From: Brachynemurus nebulosus | Lineage: Eukaryota > Arthropoda > Insecta > Neuroptera > Myrmeleontidae | Length of the DNA stretch: 64,000 bases | Direction of reading: 5' to 3' | Assembly (NCBI GenBank): GCA_035578155.1 | Contig: JAPWDM010000005.1 | Coordinates: 25,046,877-25,110,876 of the forward strand | In this document: piece by piece, positions 1-11,865 of the stretch | How the letters are laid out: each line of letters begins with the position of its first letter | How positions within the stretch are numbered: the first letter of the stretch is position 1 | Translations under genes and position numbers: made by a program | Notes under the pieces: model-generated | What the model was told of the DNA's origin: nothing | The model's database searches: none | The model's input: only the letters and a program-made list of their open reading frames with translations

Positions 1-71
1 ATCATGTATGGAGATGTGTGTAAAATGAAAAATTTTTAACATGAACTATGCGGCGTCTCACTTTCTTTGAT

Positions 72-107
72 GCGGCATCTCTCCCATAGGTGTGGGAGAG
101 ACGCCGC
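72..107. repeat. Hairpin, 15-bp arms, GC-rich
   Basis: The left arm at 72-86 and right arm at 93-107 are inverted copies with a 6-base loop and one mismatch. The core word GCGGCRTCTC occurs again at about 49 and 266, so this is probably the remains of a repeat carrying the same word several times. No target duplication was found. The rest of 1-735 is AT-rich and otherwise holds only a perfect 22-bp palindrome near 158-180 and a short direct duplication near 440-500. Confidence 0.6.
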
Positions 108-787
108 TTTGCAGGCTCTACAAAAATGTTAATTATGAATCCTTTATGATTCAAAATTTAAAATTATTTATAAATAATTTTAAAGAACAATGTTTACATT
201 TATTGTGTACCAAGTTTCAAATCAATTAAATGCATACTTTAAGAATTATCGAATGTTTCCAAAATGTGCGGCATCTCTCCCGCATTCACCCTATTCGAAA
301 AAATAGCATTAAAATACTATAATTTTTTAAAAATACCACTACCAGACTATGAATATTTTATTCGAAAATTCATAAAATGATAGACCTTCAAAGTTGATGA
401 TTTCAAAAATACCAGTTTTTTTTTTGTTAAAAAAGCCGTTAAAAATTGAGGAAAAAGTTGTCTAATTTTTGGAATAATTGAGGAAAAAATTGTCTAATCT
501 ATTCTGTGGCTACTGTTGGGTTAACAGTGTACTAAATTTCATATTGATTGATTAAATGATTTGTAAGTTGTTTAATTTAATTGCATACCAATTTCAAAAA
601 TGTTTTGACAAAGTGTATATCTATCAATTATATATTACTTATTGGCGCTATAATCGTCTATAACTTCAAAAGTATTTGGAATTTTCATCTGAAATTTTCG
701 GATAATACATATTATTGAAATATAGTAATTTCCAAAAGAGTACTTTCTTAAATTAAAATCACAAAGTGATTGAAAAAATTATCAAAC

Positions 788-860
788 TGGATCGGCTGAG
801 AATCGAACCCAGAATTTCCCGGTAACTAGCCAGGTATTTTCCCAACTAGTCCAACGATCC
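788..860 (-). tRNA. tRNA-Thr(AGT)-like sequence, probably a pseudogene
   Basis: Read on the minus strand, this is a 73-base cloverleaf candidate. The acceptor begins GGATCGT and ends CCGATCC plus A, giving 6 of 7 pairs. The anticodon stem CCTGG/CCGGG pairs fully around a 7-base loop holding AGT. The T arm is CTGGG-TTCGATT-CTCAG. The D stem (GACT against AAAT) is broken, so a working tRNA is unlikely. It is the inverted partner of the copy at 1121-1193. No CCA is encoded, as expected for a eukaryote. Either an old tRNA pseudogene or the head of a tRNA-derived SINE fits. Confidence 0.45.
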
Positions 861-1120
861 CTTGTTCGACAGCCGCCCCAGCTCGACAACCATTCAACCA
901 TTTATGTGTATTAGTACTCTCTTTAATGCGAGAAACAGTTACTGCTTTCAATTTCAAATATTATCGAATGCTTGTGAAACATTACTACGTATAACGAACT
1001 TTTATTCTCATTTAAACATACGCAATATTCATATGCTCACTTATCGTTCAGCTAAACTGAAACTTTAAGCACTCAATTTTTTTGGTTAGTATGACCAGAG
1101 TAGTTAGGCTGTCGAACAAA

Positions 1121-1193
1121 GGATCGTTGGTCTAGTGGCGAAGACACCTGGTTAGTTACCGAGAGATCCTGGGTTCGATTTCCAGCCGATCCA
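1121..1193 (+). tRNA. tRNA-Thr(AGT)-like sequence, second copy
   Basis: The internal RNA polymerase III box A (TGGTCTAGTGG) fits its consensus exactly, and box B (GGTTCGATTTC) is one base off. The D stem GTCT/AGAC and T stem are intact. The anticodon stem CCTGG/CCGAG has one mismatch, and the loop TTAGTTA carries AGT. The acceptor has 6 of 7 pairs. It is more intact in the D arm than the 788-860 copy but weaker in the anticodon stem, so the two drifted independently from one ancestor. Function as a tRNA is uncertain; a mobile tRNA-derived element is at least as likely. Confidence 0.5.
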
Positions 1194-1847
1194 GTTTGAT
1201 AATTTTTTCAGTCACTTATCATACCAAAGAAATCGAGTGCTTAAAGTTTCAGTTTAGCTGAACGATAAGTGAGCATATGAATACTGCGTATGTCTAAATG
1301 CGAACAAAAGTTTGTCATACGTAGTAATGTTTCACAAGCACTCGATAATATTTGAAATTGAAAAAAGGGTACTTTCTAAAAAGTCGATTTTTCCGAACCG
1401 AGAAAGTGTAATGTTTCCTTTAAAAAAATATAATTTATTTTTAATAGATTTATAATTTTCCAAGAGTTAATATTTTTCTCCTTAATACAATACTGCCCGA
1501 GAGCCACTAGCAAAATAGGTTCTTTATTGTAATATTCATACTAGTTCAGTATAAATAAAATAGAATAAGAAATATTAAAAAGATCATTTTATCATTTTTT
1601 GAAAATATGGCACTGTTTTTACCGGCGGATGTGATTTTGAAAAAAATTTTTTGACTGTAAGAATACCACATTTGTAAAAATGATGTACAAAACATAATTA
1701 TTGTATGTAAATATTTCTTTATTGCATTAACGAAACTGCGGTCCTTTTCGCCGTCTCTGTAACCTAATTATGTTTGTAATAAACAGAATGTATATTTTGA
1801 AAAATGTTAAATCTTATTTGTTATGTTTATGTCACAAATATTTTCAC

Positions 1848-2484
<637 letters not shown>

Positions 2485-2863
2485 GTTAAAAAAAGAGAGG
2501 ACTTATTAAAATTGAAACATAAGTTCAAAAACTTTCAGACGAAAAAGAATATAAACCTATACTTTCTATTAAATTATAGTTTTGAAAAACGAAAAACAAT
2601 GCTTGTTTATTTTGAATTTAAAATTATTATTAATTTTTGTTGATTATTTCTGTAACAATTGTTGACTCAATGCACTAAAAAATGATTGATTATATTCACT
2701 GACATTCACACAATTCGCTAACAATAAATTTTTTTGTGAAATAATCGAGTACTTTGACTCAAGACTAGACACGCTTTTGTTTTAGAAAACAATCGATTTT
2801 TTGAAAATTTTACACCAAATATTGTCCTAAAATTGTTTAAAAAATTCTTTAATATTATTGCAG

Positions 2864-3228
2864 GTTAAATTGCAACTTGGTCGAATGAACCACAACTTCT
2901 ATATGCCAGTAGGGAAAGAAATTATAAAGAATATTTGTGATTTTTACGAAAGTGACACGTTTTTCTATCAGGACCTTGTTCGAGATGGAAATTTTACAAT
3001 GGACTGTCCACAGCCAAAGGTTTTTGTATTGAAATTGTCACTAGTAACAAATTATTAAAAAAAACTTTTTGTGAATTTTAGAATGTCTATGCGATTTATA
3101 ATTATACAGCGAATGCGGATCGAGTACCGAAATCACTTCCAGCGGGTATTTGGGTGCTTAATATTAAAACAGAAGAGGATAATGAGATATTGAATGAGAC
3201 CAAGTTTACACTAAAATTGAGTGATTAA
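2864..3228 (+). CDS. Last two exons of a DUF1091-like secreted protein gene (partial)
   Basis: Two exons are supported: 2864-3019 after a TTATTGCAG acceptor, and 3082-3228 after a TTTTAG acceptor, joined across a 62-bp GT/AG intron in phase 0 and ending in TAA. Together they give 100 residues. Visible features are two cysteines (residues 25 and 48, the second in DCPQP), then a VYAIYNY stretch and a SLPAGIW turn. These resemble the spaced Cys, NF..CP and P..P.G pattern of arthropod DUF1091/CheA-like small secreted proteins. Three N-glycosylation sequons (NFT, NYT, NET) fit secretion. Upstream exons, including a signal peptide, are not visible in 2485-2863. An ATTAAA polyadenylation-like signal lies at 3290. 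The exon pair is fairly convincing; the family name is an inference from pattern. Confidence 0.55.
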
Positions 3229-3324
3229 ACAGTATGCACTTTGTGTTTAGAAAATGTAAAGACATCATTTCTGAAACAAATATAGGTTTATTAAAATTTT
3301 TTTACCTATTTATTTTATTGTCTC

Positions 3325-3480
3325 TTAAGGTGTTATAACTTACTTTTTTTATGGAAGCGAAAAAAGCAAACATAATAAGATTTTAAGGGTTTATCCTACA
3401 TATATTCAAGTATACAAAAAATTTTCTTTGAATGAAAAAGATAACAGTAAACCAAAACTTGAGCACCCTTCATTCGATGG
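3325..3480 (+). repeat. Dispersed repeat fragment, copy of part of 36498-36690
   Basis: The stretch around AATAAGATTTTAAGGGTTTA and the following ATATTCAAGTAT reads closely with 36575-36660. Both copies are preceded by AAGGTGTTA. It lies just after the gene fragment. No target duplication was found. 3481-4254 shows nothing I can identify. Confidence 0.5.
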
Positions 3481-4254
3481 ACTTGAAATTTGAACTGCAG
3501 CTTCTTAGAAATATAATCTAGCGAATCAAAAGCAAGTCAAAAATTGTTATTTGCATAGCTACCCGTATATAACTAGAAAAAGAACCCTTCAAATCTCATT
3601 TTATTTACTTTTTTCGTTTTAACAAAATAGAATTCTCAAAGACAAGTCTAATTTATTTTAAAATCAGCTAGATGTATCGCTTTAACTTATTATTAAATAT
3701 AATCTAATATTTAAGAAAGGAGACAAAATTGATTTAGCATCACTTCAAGTCCCTCTTAAAACACTTAAATTCGCATGACAATCATCGATACGGTAGCAAC
3801 CATCGTGGTGACAACCACATGACAAATTTCGTAGGAAACGTCAAAATATTCGTCACAGCCATGTAAATATATTCACATATTGTACCTATGTAAAACAGGG
3901 ACCGGGGGGAAACGTTAGACTAAACTATACCGTAGTCTTTTACTTCAGTTAAATGCTTACGATTCGTTCTACATGGTAAACTAAGTTTACCGCAAGTTAT
4001 TACATTCATAAAATCATTATTATAATGTTAGTGGAAACACTGAGAACGTTATAAAGATGTCTGATATTTTTCTGTTCAGTTACATAGCAAAATATATAAA
4101 GTCCAACAAAGAATGAAGGCGCGGTGTAAAACGGTTTTAACGTTATTCACAGCACTCCCATAATTTAAAATAGATCATAAATATCCCTTTTTGTTTTTCA
4201 TATTTTCTTGGAAACGATAAAGAACACCTATTTTTCATTAACATTTTGTAGTGA

Positions 4255-4365
4255 CTAGCTTTAGGCCCGAAGCCGGGTGGGGTAGCCGAGGTTGCAGCCC
4301 CCCGGGGTCCGGGCTTGAGAAGAGACCACGTAGCTATCGGTAGGGATCCTGGGAAAAAAGTTAAG
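4255..4365 (-). mobile_element. GC-rich Helitron-like 3' end
   Basis: On the minus strand the segment ends CCCGGCTTCGGG...CTAG followed by T, which is a small hairpin and the CTAG/T terminus expected of a Helitron. A related GC-rich block occurs at 62796-62900, sharing GCCGAGGTTG, GGGCTTGAGAAGAGACC-like and ATCGGTAG words. The 5' end (TC after A) was not located. Between 4366 and 4560 only a small direct duplication of a TTTTTTTGCTAATCAAT word is seen. Confidence 0.35.
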
Positions 4366-4560
4366 GGATTTTTTTTTGCTAATCAATGAACAAACATGAT
4401 TTTTTTTTGCTAATCAATCAAAAAACAATGCTGTTTATTCCCGGCACCCGCCATTTCTCTCCATGACCCTGACTACATTTATGGAGCTATGATTGTGACA
4501 ACGAAATGTTAATAAAAATACTATTTATTTACAAAGGTTTTAGTAATAGGATAAAAAAAA

Positions 4561-6051
4561 CGCCGTGAGCAGCGGAGCCCCATCACGGAAGTCGAATTTT
4601 TCCTTTCATCTTCGGTATTGAGTGTCTACAAGCGAAATGTAATTGAAAGTCCACAAGCGATTTGTAATTTTGGTGGTTTCAAAACTGATGATGAGTGTCC
4701 GGTTGACCGGGGCTTTAAAAAAAGGTTTTAAGTTTTTAAGGGCTGAATCTGAGTAAATTTCAATTTTGTGCCGATAGTAGTTAACAGGGAAAAAGCCAAC
4801 ACAATTCGTACGAGGGTATTTCTATCCATGCTTATCCGCCATTTGCCTTTGTGTTTTATTTTTAAATATTAAAAAAGGAACTTAAATAGTAAACTGGAAG
4901 GATTTTATGAAGATATTTTTTCTTTCCAAAAAAATCCAAAATTTCTATTTTATAAATAATAAAAATCCAAAATTCCTAATTTATAAATAAACAGTGACTT
5001 TAATAACATTTTTAAATTACTTAATATGTATGTATTTCATTTGTTAAAAAATTGTATTCACTTTTTTTTAAATTTTTTAAAATTACTATTCGCCTACTTG
5101 TATTTAGAATAAAAGTAATGCATTTAAGACACATTTAACAATAGCATTCAATTCCGATGTAAAAATGGAAGAAGTGGGGGGAAAAGTAATGTGGACTCCC
5201 TAAAAGGTATTAGCTGGATACTAACTGAATACACGTACAAAATTTCAGCCCTGTAGGTTTCCTTAGAGAGTCTCTAGACGTGTTAGAAAACAAGCAAAAA
5301 AATTAAGGAAATATTGGCGTAAAAATCGTAGGGTAAGGGTTAAAAGTTGAAACCCCCAAAAAACAGTGTCTGGCTATTAGCTTAACCTGTACACAAAATT
5401 TCAGCCCTCTAGGTTTATTTGGGGAGATTTTGACCCGAACGAAACTGTTAAAAAACAAGAAAGATCATGTTCTTTTGGGTATAAAAATGGTGGGGGTAGG
5501 GGTTAAAAGTCGAGACCCCCAAAAGGCACCCCCTTGATACTAACTCAATCCGAAGACAAAATTTCCTCTAGGTTTATATGGGTGACCTGTGCGAGTGGTA
5601 CGAACTTCCAAAACGTCGAAAATGCATGAAATTGTAGCTTAAAAATGAGGGGGGTGGGGGTAAAATATTAAAACCTCCAAAAAGCACAACCTAGGTACGA
5701 ACTTTATCAACACACCAAATTTCAACCCTCTACGTTAATTCTGGGGGGCTGGGGGCCTGTTAGATCCAGCGAAAATCGTTTTTCCCCCTCTACTCCCACC
5801 AAATCATCCTAGGAAGCTGAATTTTGGATATGTTGTAGATAATTGACCGAAACATTATTTAAAATCGGTTTGGAAAAGTTTTATTACTTTTCCGCCCCCC
5901 ACCACCCCCTTAAAGGTCGGGTCAGAAAAAAAATTTGTACAAAATTTGACCCCACTTTGATAGTATGAGGTGCCTCGAAAATGAGCCCCATTTACCAAAT
6001 TTCATCTCTTAACTTCCATAGGGGGGCCCTACACAAATTAAAAGGTGGCGG

Positions 6052-6137
<86 letters not shown>

Positions 6138-6260
6138 CATTTTTTTCTACATATTCGTGTTCTACGGGTCCGAAAACGGATAGCGCCCCTACTCTCGCCT
6201 CTCACAGCTCTTATCGTATAGACTGTATAAGTCTAATTTTTCGGAGAAAATTCGACTAAA
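4561..6260 (+). repeat. 1.7-kb unclassified dispersed repeat, copy A
   Basis: Near-identical in order to 25991-27703, from CGCCGTGAGCAGCGG at the start to TTCGACTAAAA at the end. It begins with a foldback (CCGTGA...TCACGG), then an AT-rich part. The middle is a degenerate tandem array with a unit of about 160 bp marked by AAATTTCAGCCCTCTAGG. A (TA)n run at 6054-6133 and a short tail with hairpin TAGACT/AGTCTA follow. There is no open frame of note, no TIR and no clear target duplication beyond A-runs. Non-autonomous Helitron-like or other element types remain possible. Confidence 0.75.
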
Positions 6261-6289
6261 AATACGTACCGTAAAAATACGCACCGTAA

Positions 6290-6689
6290 CCAAGACACAC
6301 GTACCACGCGACGGCCACGCTACAGCGATAAAATAGTGGCTGCTCTGTGGCCGGGTATGTATGCATGTAGTTTTCTTATGGAAACACAAATTTCAAGACA
6401 CACGAACCACAACTTGTCGTCGTAGTCGGACACTGTCGCTGAGTGTCGCTGTTAGTGGCCAAAACTTGCGACTAGTAAACGACTCATAAGCGACAGATAC
6501 ATAAATTCCAGTACTACTTATACTGTAGATAACAGACAATATTTGTGGGGTTGATGTTGTCCAAAAGTGATTATACGTCACTCGGTTACTAAAAAGTGGT
6601 TCGTAAGCGGTCGTCTAAAACACACGAACGACAGTACAACCACACGACAACGACGAAAAAGTGGTCGTCGCGTGATACGTGTGTCTTGG
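6290..6689. mobile_element. TIR element with CGAC/CACACGA-rich arms
   Basis: CCAAGACACACGTA at 6290 is inverted at 6689, and the match continues into a CACGCGACG block, about 29 bp in all. The interior repeats words such as CACACGAAC and GTCGTCG. Base composition is much richer in GC than its surroundings. No target duplication is obvious. Overlapping open frames of 60-100 codons on both strands follow from this composition and are not called as genes. Confidence 0.5.
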
Positions 6690-7397
6690 CTCTTACTGGG
6701 TAAAGGACCGGTTCGATCGGTCCGGGCGAACGTAACGTGGCCGCAATTTGCCCGCAAAATGACACGTGGCACAATGCGGTCAAATTCGACATTCACATCG
6801 ATGTGGGCACCTCATAAAAACTATTTTTATAAAAATACAATAGAACCAACAAGTGGACAAACGTGTCAAACATAAAAGGCTTTGAAATTGTAGGCATATA
6901 GGGCCATAAAATTATATATATTTTAAGTAAACATACTTTTTGTCTATTTGCAGTTAAATGCAAAATCTGGAATTCCCAAAAAATTTTATTACTTCTTTTC
7001 TGAATAGCGAAGGTTATGTAAAAATAAAAATACATGTTAAAAGAAGAAAAAATAAAATATTTTGTATTTACCTAATGTTATACGCAAAAGATCAAACAAA
7101 ATTTAATACGTGACCCATACAATAGATTTAAAATTGTGTATTATTTTAATTGTACTAGTGAAGACATTTATGTTTAGATTTTTTACCTAGCAGTTTGTTA
7201 GAAAGTAAAAAAATAATTTTCAAGGTTTGGCCACTTTAAATACCTTTTTTTTTGTTAAGTATTTTATTACCTACCCACTTCAATAGTTCGTAAGATGCCC
7301 GCAGAAAGATTGTCCGTCAATTTGCCCGCAAAAACCAGTTCTTATTGGTCTGAATACGTACTTTAAAATACATGTATTGAATTATTCGTGCGGGACT

Positions 7398-7442
7398 GGG
7401 ACGGGCGCCCGTCACACGGGTAATGGGATGGGCGCCCGTCAC
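7398..7442. repeat. Duplicated GC palindrome
   Basis: The 18-base unit GGGAYGGGCGCCCGTCAC occurs at 7398-7415 and 7425-7442. The first contains a perfect 14-bp palindrome (GACGGGCGCCCGTC); the second has one mismatch. It stands out in AT-rich DNA. Nothing else was identified in 6690-8497 apart from a GTCTTAA/TTAAGAC hairpin near 7688-7703 and a G run near 7730. Confidence 0.6.
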
Positions 7443-8497
7443 TAAGTAAACCACCCCGATATTTCTGTTTTTAAAAATTTTCATTTATCAAATATATCCA
7501 CACTTCTAATAATTAAAATCAACAGTAGAAAAAGTGTGTCACACAATAAAAATGTACGTTTGGCATGTAATACATAATATAATTTGAAGACGGCAGAAAA
7601 GACACATTATGTTGACCTACAAAAAGTTTATACTTTATGAGGCAATATATTTGTCCCAACAAACATAATTGTCGTGCTATTATGCGTTCGTCTTAAACTT
7701 AAGACGCATGCGAAGGCGCGATGGTGGGGGGGGGAGGTAATTTGTTGACTATTCTATACCAATAGATAATACCATGCAATTAAAGTGTTCAACAATGGCC
7801 CAGTACGGGGAATAAATTCCAAATTGATAGTGGCAGCATTTTAGAGGAAAGTTTCCAACCAAACAAGCTTATTTATTAAGTAAATTTTCCCCGTTCCAAT
7901 TAGTTTAACGTTTAAATGTAAATTGTATAATAATAACTTTCGAAGATAAGACATAGAAAAATTGAAATAAATCCTTTAATTTATTCACTGGAAACGTATC
8001 GCTGAAAAACACTTTCGAATATCAAAGTTATATAATGTGAAAGAGACTCCAGAAGAATTTAAATAATGATTATATAATACGAAAGTATTGAGACTCTAAG
8101 GTGAATGAGTATTTATATGGCTGGAAAGTACCACCCATTCACTACGTCTTCGAATATTATCTCTTTTTATGTTTAGTTAATTTACTGATCGCGTGTTTTG
8201 ATCACGTTATTACAGTTCACTACGCGAATTCACCCCAGTGGACAAAATATAACGCGTAGGTATTTAAAATTTTCAAGAATAAATGCTGTTCTTATCATTT
8301 AAATAACCGTAAATACACATATATACACTATCTACCAAAAATTCGGATTCTCATTTAATATACGTGTACTGAAAGCACGGCATACACATGTTTTGTTATG
8401 ACGACAAGGCAATGTATTTAAATTTTTGACAAATGCTTATAATGTCATTCATTCATATCGATTTATATTAATGATATATGATTGTACTATGTATTCA

Positions 8498-8719
8498 AAA
8501 AATTCTTCAAGTCCGTGTTTTTGACACGCATTAAGTAATTTCACCTCAGTGAAAGTGTTAATTTATGATTTTTTGGCTCGTTTTTTAAGTACAGTGAGGA
8601 TTACAGCCCTCTTGCGTTTATTCAATATATGCATGTACGACTCTATAATACAGTAAAAATACAGCCCTCTTGCGTTTATTCAATATATGCATGTACAACT
8701 CTATAATTATTATATTATA

Positions 8720-8750
<31 letters not shown>

Positions 8751-8806
8751 TTTTCCCCCACTATAATCACACAACGAGATTAATATGTCATCCTTCGGTG
8801 ACATAA
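8498..8806 (+). repeat. Dispersed repeat, inverted copy at 28350-28600
   Basis: It runs from the TTTTTGACACGC word to a block near CATCCTTCGGTGACATAAA, and matches 28350-28600 in reverse. It contains two direct copies (58 bp apart) of a unit with ACAGCCCTCTTGCG and ATGCATGTAC. The other copy has the same doubling at 40 bp spacing. A (TTA)n run lies at 8719-8750. No TIRs were found. Confidence 0.65.
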
Positions 8807-9238
8807 AACTACGAAAAAAGAAATAAATGTTGATTTATTTCACATTGAAAATTATTAATTAATCTTAAGTTTATAAGGAATAAAACTACATGTTTAATTT
8901 TCTTCTTTATTTCAGTTATGTTTCAATACATTTCTGTTTAATTTTTTAAACTTTATTCAACAACCGTATTTTTGTTATCTTCAACGGTAAGTCAATTTGT
9001 ATTGAATTGTTTAATTGTTAATGCGTTAATTTAATAAAAAAATTAATTTGAAAAATCAAAATACTCGACTGCGTAAAGAACCAACTAAAAAGCTGGAAAT
9101 AAGACGAAATAAATAAATAAGACAGTCAGAGGTATGAAAATATATTTCTATTCAACTTGTTACAACATGTGTTCTTTACTTTTCTGTTATTCTATTTCAT
9201 CTTGTTTTCATCATTTTAGTTGATGAATCTGATAATAT

Positions 9239-9582
9239 TGAAATTTATAGTAGGACTATACATGAACTAATTCCCAAACACCCTCAAAATTTGAACAAAA
9301 TGAGTCTAGTAATAAGTAAAATATCCACACTTAATGGAATTTCATGGTAGCATCGTAGGTGGCTACCATTACTCCAATTATTACAATGATATTCGTAGGG
9401 GATCATCTAGGAACCAAATCGCATAATTTCTGAAAGTTCATCAAAAAGGATCGAATAGTTTAGGAGGAAACTCTAAAACGTAAAATTCTTATGATAATTT
9501 TCATTATGGGAGTAAAATAATTTTTGCATTTCAAAAGTGCACACAATGCTTTCGCTACCCTAGCAGTCTCGGAAGCAAAATA
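9239..9582 (+). repeat. Dispersed repeat, copy at 17269-17652
   Basis: Several blocks are shared in the same order with 17269-17652: GAAATTTATAG, then a TTTCATGGTAGC-like segment, CTCTAAAACGTAAAA, and CAATGCTTTCGCTACCCTAG ending in GAAGCAAAATA. This copy lacks the roughly 70-bp stretch ending in an ACAGACAGACA word present in the other. It is an old, diverged element with no coding capacity. Confidence 0.55.
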
Positions 9583-9775
9583 TATTCAAAAGAACAGAGG
9601 CAATTATGATTCAGGTAAATTTGTCACCTATTATTCAATTCTAGACACTGTATCGAGCTTTCGAGCTTCTATTATTGTTTTCTATTGTCAAGTTAATATT
9701 CTTTATATGCATCACAACTTTATTAGTTGCGAACATGCAAAAATGAAAATAACTATATACTAGGTACAAATACTT

Positions 9776-10777
9776 GAGTCGATGAGTTTCAAAACCATCT
9801 AATTGACGATTTTTTAAAAATTGAGTTAGATACGGTTTATTATTCAGGAGGATAAACTGCACCAAAAGATACCAACTAAACGGTACAAAGTCAGCTTTCT
9901 CCCCTTTAATTTTAACGACAAAAATACGAAACTGTTTCAAAAGTAGCTAATTGCAATATTTTCCAATTGAAGAAACATGGAGTTGCAAGCAACACAAACC
10001 AGTTGCAAAACTATCTAATTACTTATATAAAAATGGCGTCATTAGAAAAACCTGGAACAAAAGTAGCTAGTTAGGTGGTCAATATGTGGCACTGCAGAGC
10101 CTGCAGAGGATCAAATAATTGTATCTGATAATTTTATTATTCTCTCTAAGAAAGTATTTACTATTGAATTAACTAGAAAAAAATACAAAAAAAACTTGTG
10201 GAATTGTCAAATATAACAGGCTACGAATGTGTGCAGAATAAAATTGTGTGAAACATAGTGGTTCTGATTTGAGTTTTATTGTTAAATTACAGTAAAGAGA
10301 TTTGTTTTATGGGAAAATATTCTACTAAATTATAATAAAATATCTTAGTTTTCATAATTTATAATATAAACAACGCTGTACGATGTAAATAGATAGATTT
10401 CTACGAATGTTGTTTTATTTAAAACCTATTTAAAGAATAATAAACTCTTGCAAAAGTATCTAATTGTTAGCGTTACTGCTGCAAAAGTGTCTAATTGTTA
10501 GTGTTACTGCTGCAAAAATAGCTAATTACAAAATCAACTAATCTAATTAAAGCAAACTGCTGCAAAAGTAGTTAATTATAATTTTTAATCTTTATTCACT
10601 AATTATTGAAGAGTGGTATCGTTGTTATTATTTCTTTATAAGAACTGTATGATTTTTCCTAAAAATTTAATGGTAAAAACCACACCAAAATCATTATTAT
10701 AAGTAAGAAAACAGTTTTTTGTGTTTCCTGAACATTTTTAGTTGTGTTAATTAGATGGATTTGAAACTCATCGACTC
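9776..10777. mobile_element. TIR element with CTAATT-motif array, 4-bp ACTT duplication
   Basis: GAGTCGATGAGTTTCAAA at the left is inverted at the right with about 30 bp of match. ACTT flanks both ends (9772-9775 and 10778-10781). The subterminal regions hold many copies of a motif like CAAAAGTAGCTAATTG in both halves (for example near 9950, 10010, 10060, 10450, 10480, 10510, 10565). There is no transposase frame. The superfamily is unclear from a 4-bp duplication. Confidence 0.65.
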
Positions 10778-11465
10778 ACTTATTACAATATAAAACATAT
10801 ACAAGTATAAAACAATAGGTACCTACTTTTATTTTCATTTTTTGTTTGTTTCTAAGTATGTACTTATTCTGTAATTGTTTCGATAAAAACAATAATTACA
10901 GCAATCTTTATGTACATTCTAGAATATTCTAGGAAAGTTTATTTGCAAATTTAAAACAAGGACACGCACAAGCACACAAAGCGATAAAAAAATTAAACAT
11001 GACATCAAGGACATTTCGAAAAATGCCACGTCATTTTCTCGAGCAATTCTTGGAAAATTTTAATTTTGAAAAATTAATTTCTAGAGTAGCAAAAACGATT
11101 ATTGATATTTCAAATTTATTAAAATAAATTGATTCTGCATCTTCTGTTTCAAGAAGATTCTAGGAAGGTATATTTTACTTCAAAAACATATCGCCTTTTG
11201 TTACTTGATCAAAATTTAATTTAAAGTTTAATAATTAATATAAAATATACGTATGTACTGTGGAGTATCTTTATTGTGTATAGTTAATACTGTTGATATA
11301 TTTGATAATTAATTATGATATTTTGTTATATAATATTGTTATTATTTATTATACAGCGTCACATAAAGTTTGCACATAACAATTTTTATGCTTTTAAAAA
11401 CAATTTTTTCCATAGGTACCAGAAAACTTTTATAGGAGGTACTTAACACTAATTTTTAATAAAAA
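10778..11465. other. AT-rich DNA, nothing identified
   Basis: I see no coding pattern, RNA gene or terminal repeats. Short paired stretches of the form TTCTAGAATATTCTAGGAA near 10917 look like chance palindromes. Confidence 0.5.
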
Positions 11466-11865
11466 GCCACCACGAGCGTTCTAGTGGCTGATTTTTCTTT
11501 TAATCGGTTCAAAATTTAAAAAGGAATAAAAAATCCCAATACTATTTTTTGATGAAATGTCGGCGTAAGATACATGTATAAATTTTGTATTAGTAGTATT
11601 CTATAAGCATAATTAATATGTAAAAAAATAATTATTGTAACATTTTTTTAGAGAGAGGGAAAACTAATGAAAATATGATATTTTAGAATGAATATGTAGA
11701 ATAAAATCAAATGTTTATAAGAATATTTGTCAAATTATTTATGTTAATTAATTTTTAACATTGAAGCCGTGATTTAATCAAAATATATTGTATTTGAATT
11801 TTTTATTTTATTTTAAATTTTGCATCGATTAAAAAAAAACCAGCCACTAGAACGTTCGCGGCCAC
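11466..11865. mobile_element. TIR element, ends around CGTTCTAGTGGCTG
   Basis: CGAGCGTTCTAGTGGCTG near 11476 is inverted near 11855 and the match continues through a T-rich stretch into ATCGGTTCAAAATTT, about 55 bp in all. The exact ends and target duplication are not resolved; GCCAC marks both outer edges. The interior is AT-rich without frames. Confidence 0.55.

Larger units (their letters stand above)
740..1381. repeat. Composite inverted repeat containing the two tRNA-like units
   Basis: Two separate inverted pairs are interleaved. The tRNA-like unit with its flank (about 750-880) is inverted at about 1095-1225. A second arm at 949-1076 is inverted at 1231-1360. The order left to right is tRNA', arm, tRNA, arm', which is a circular permutation and not one simple hairpin. 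GTACTTTCT occurs directly at 740-748 and 1369-1377, possibly a target duplication bounding the whole unit. Confidence 0.6.

Noticed and set aside
6567..6875. 102-codon frame with overlapping frames on the other strand
   Set aside because: Low stop-codon density follows from the locally GC-rich TIR element; no protein pattern was seen.
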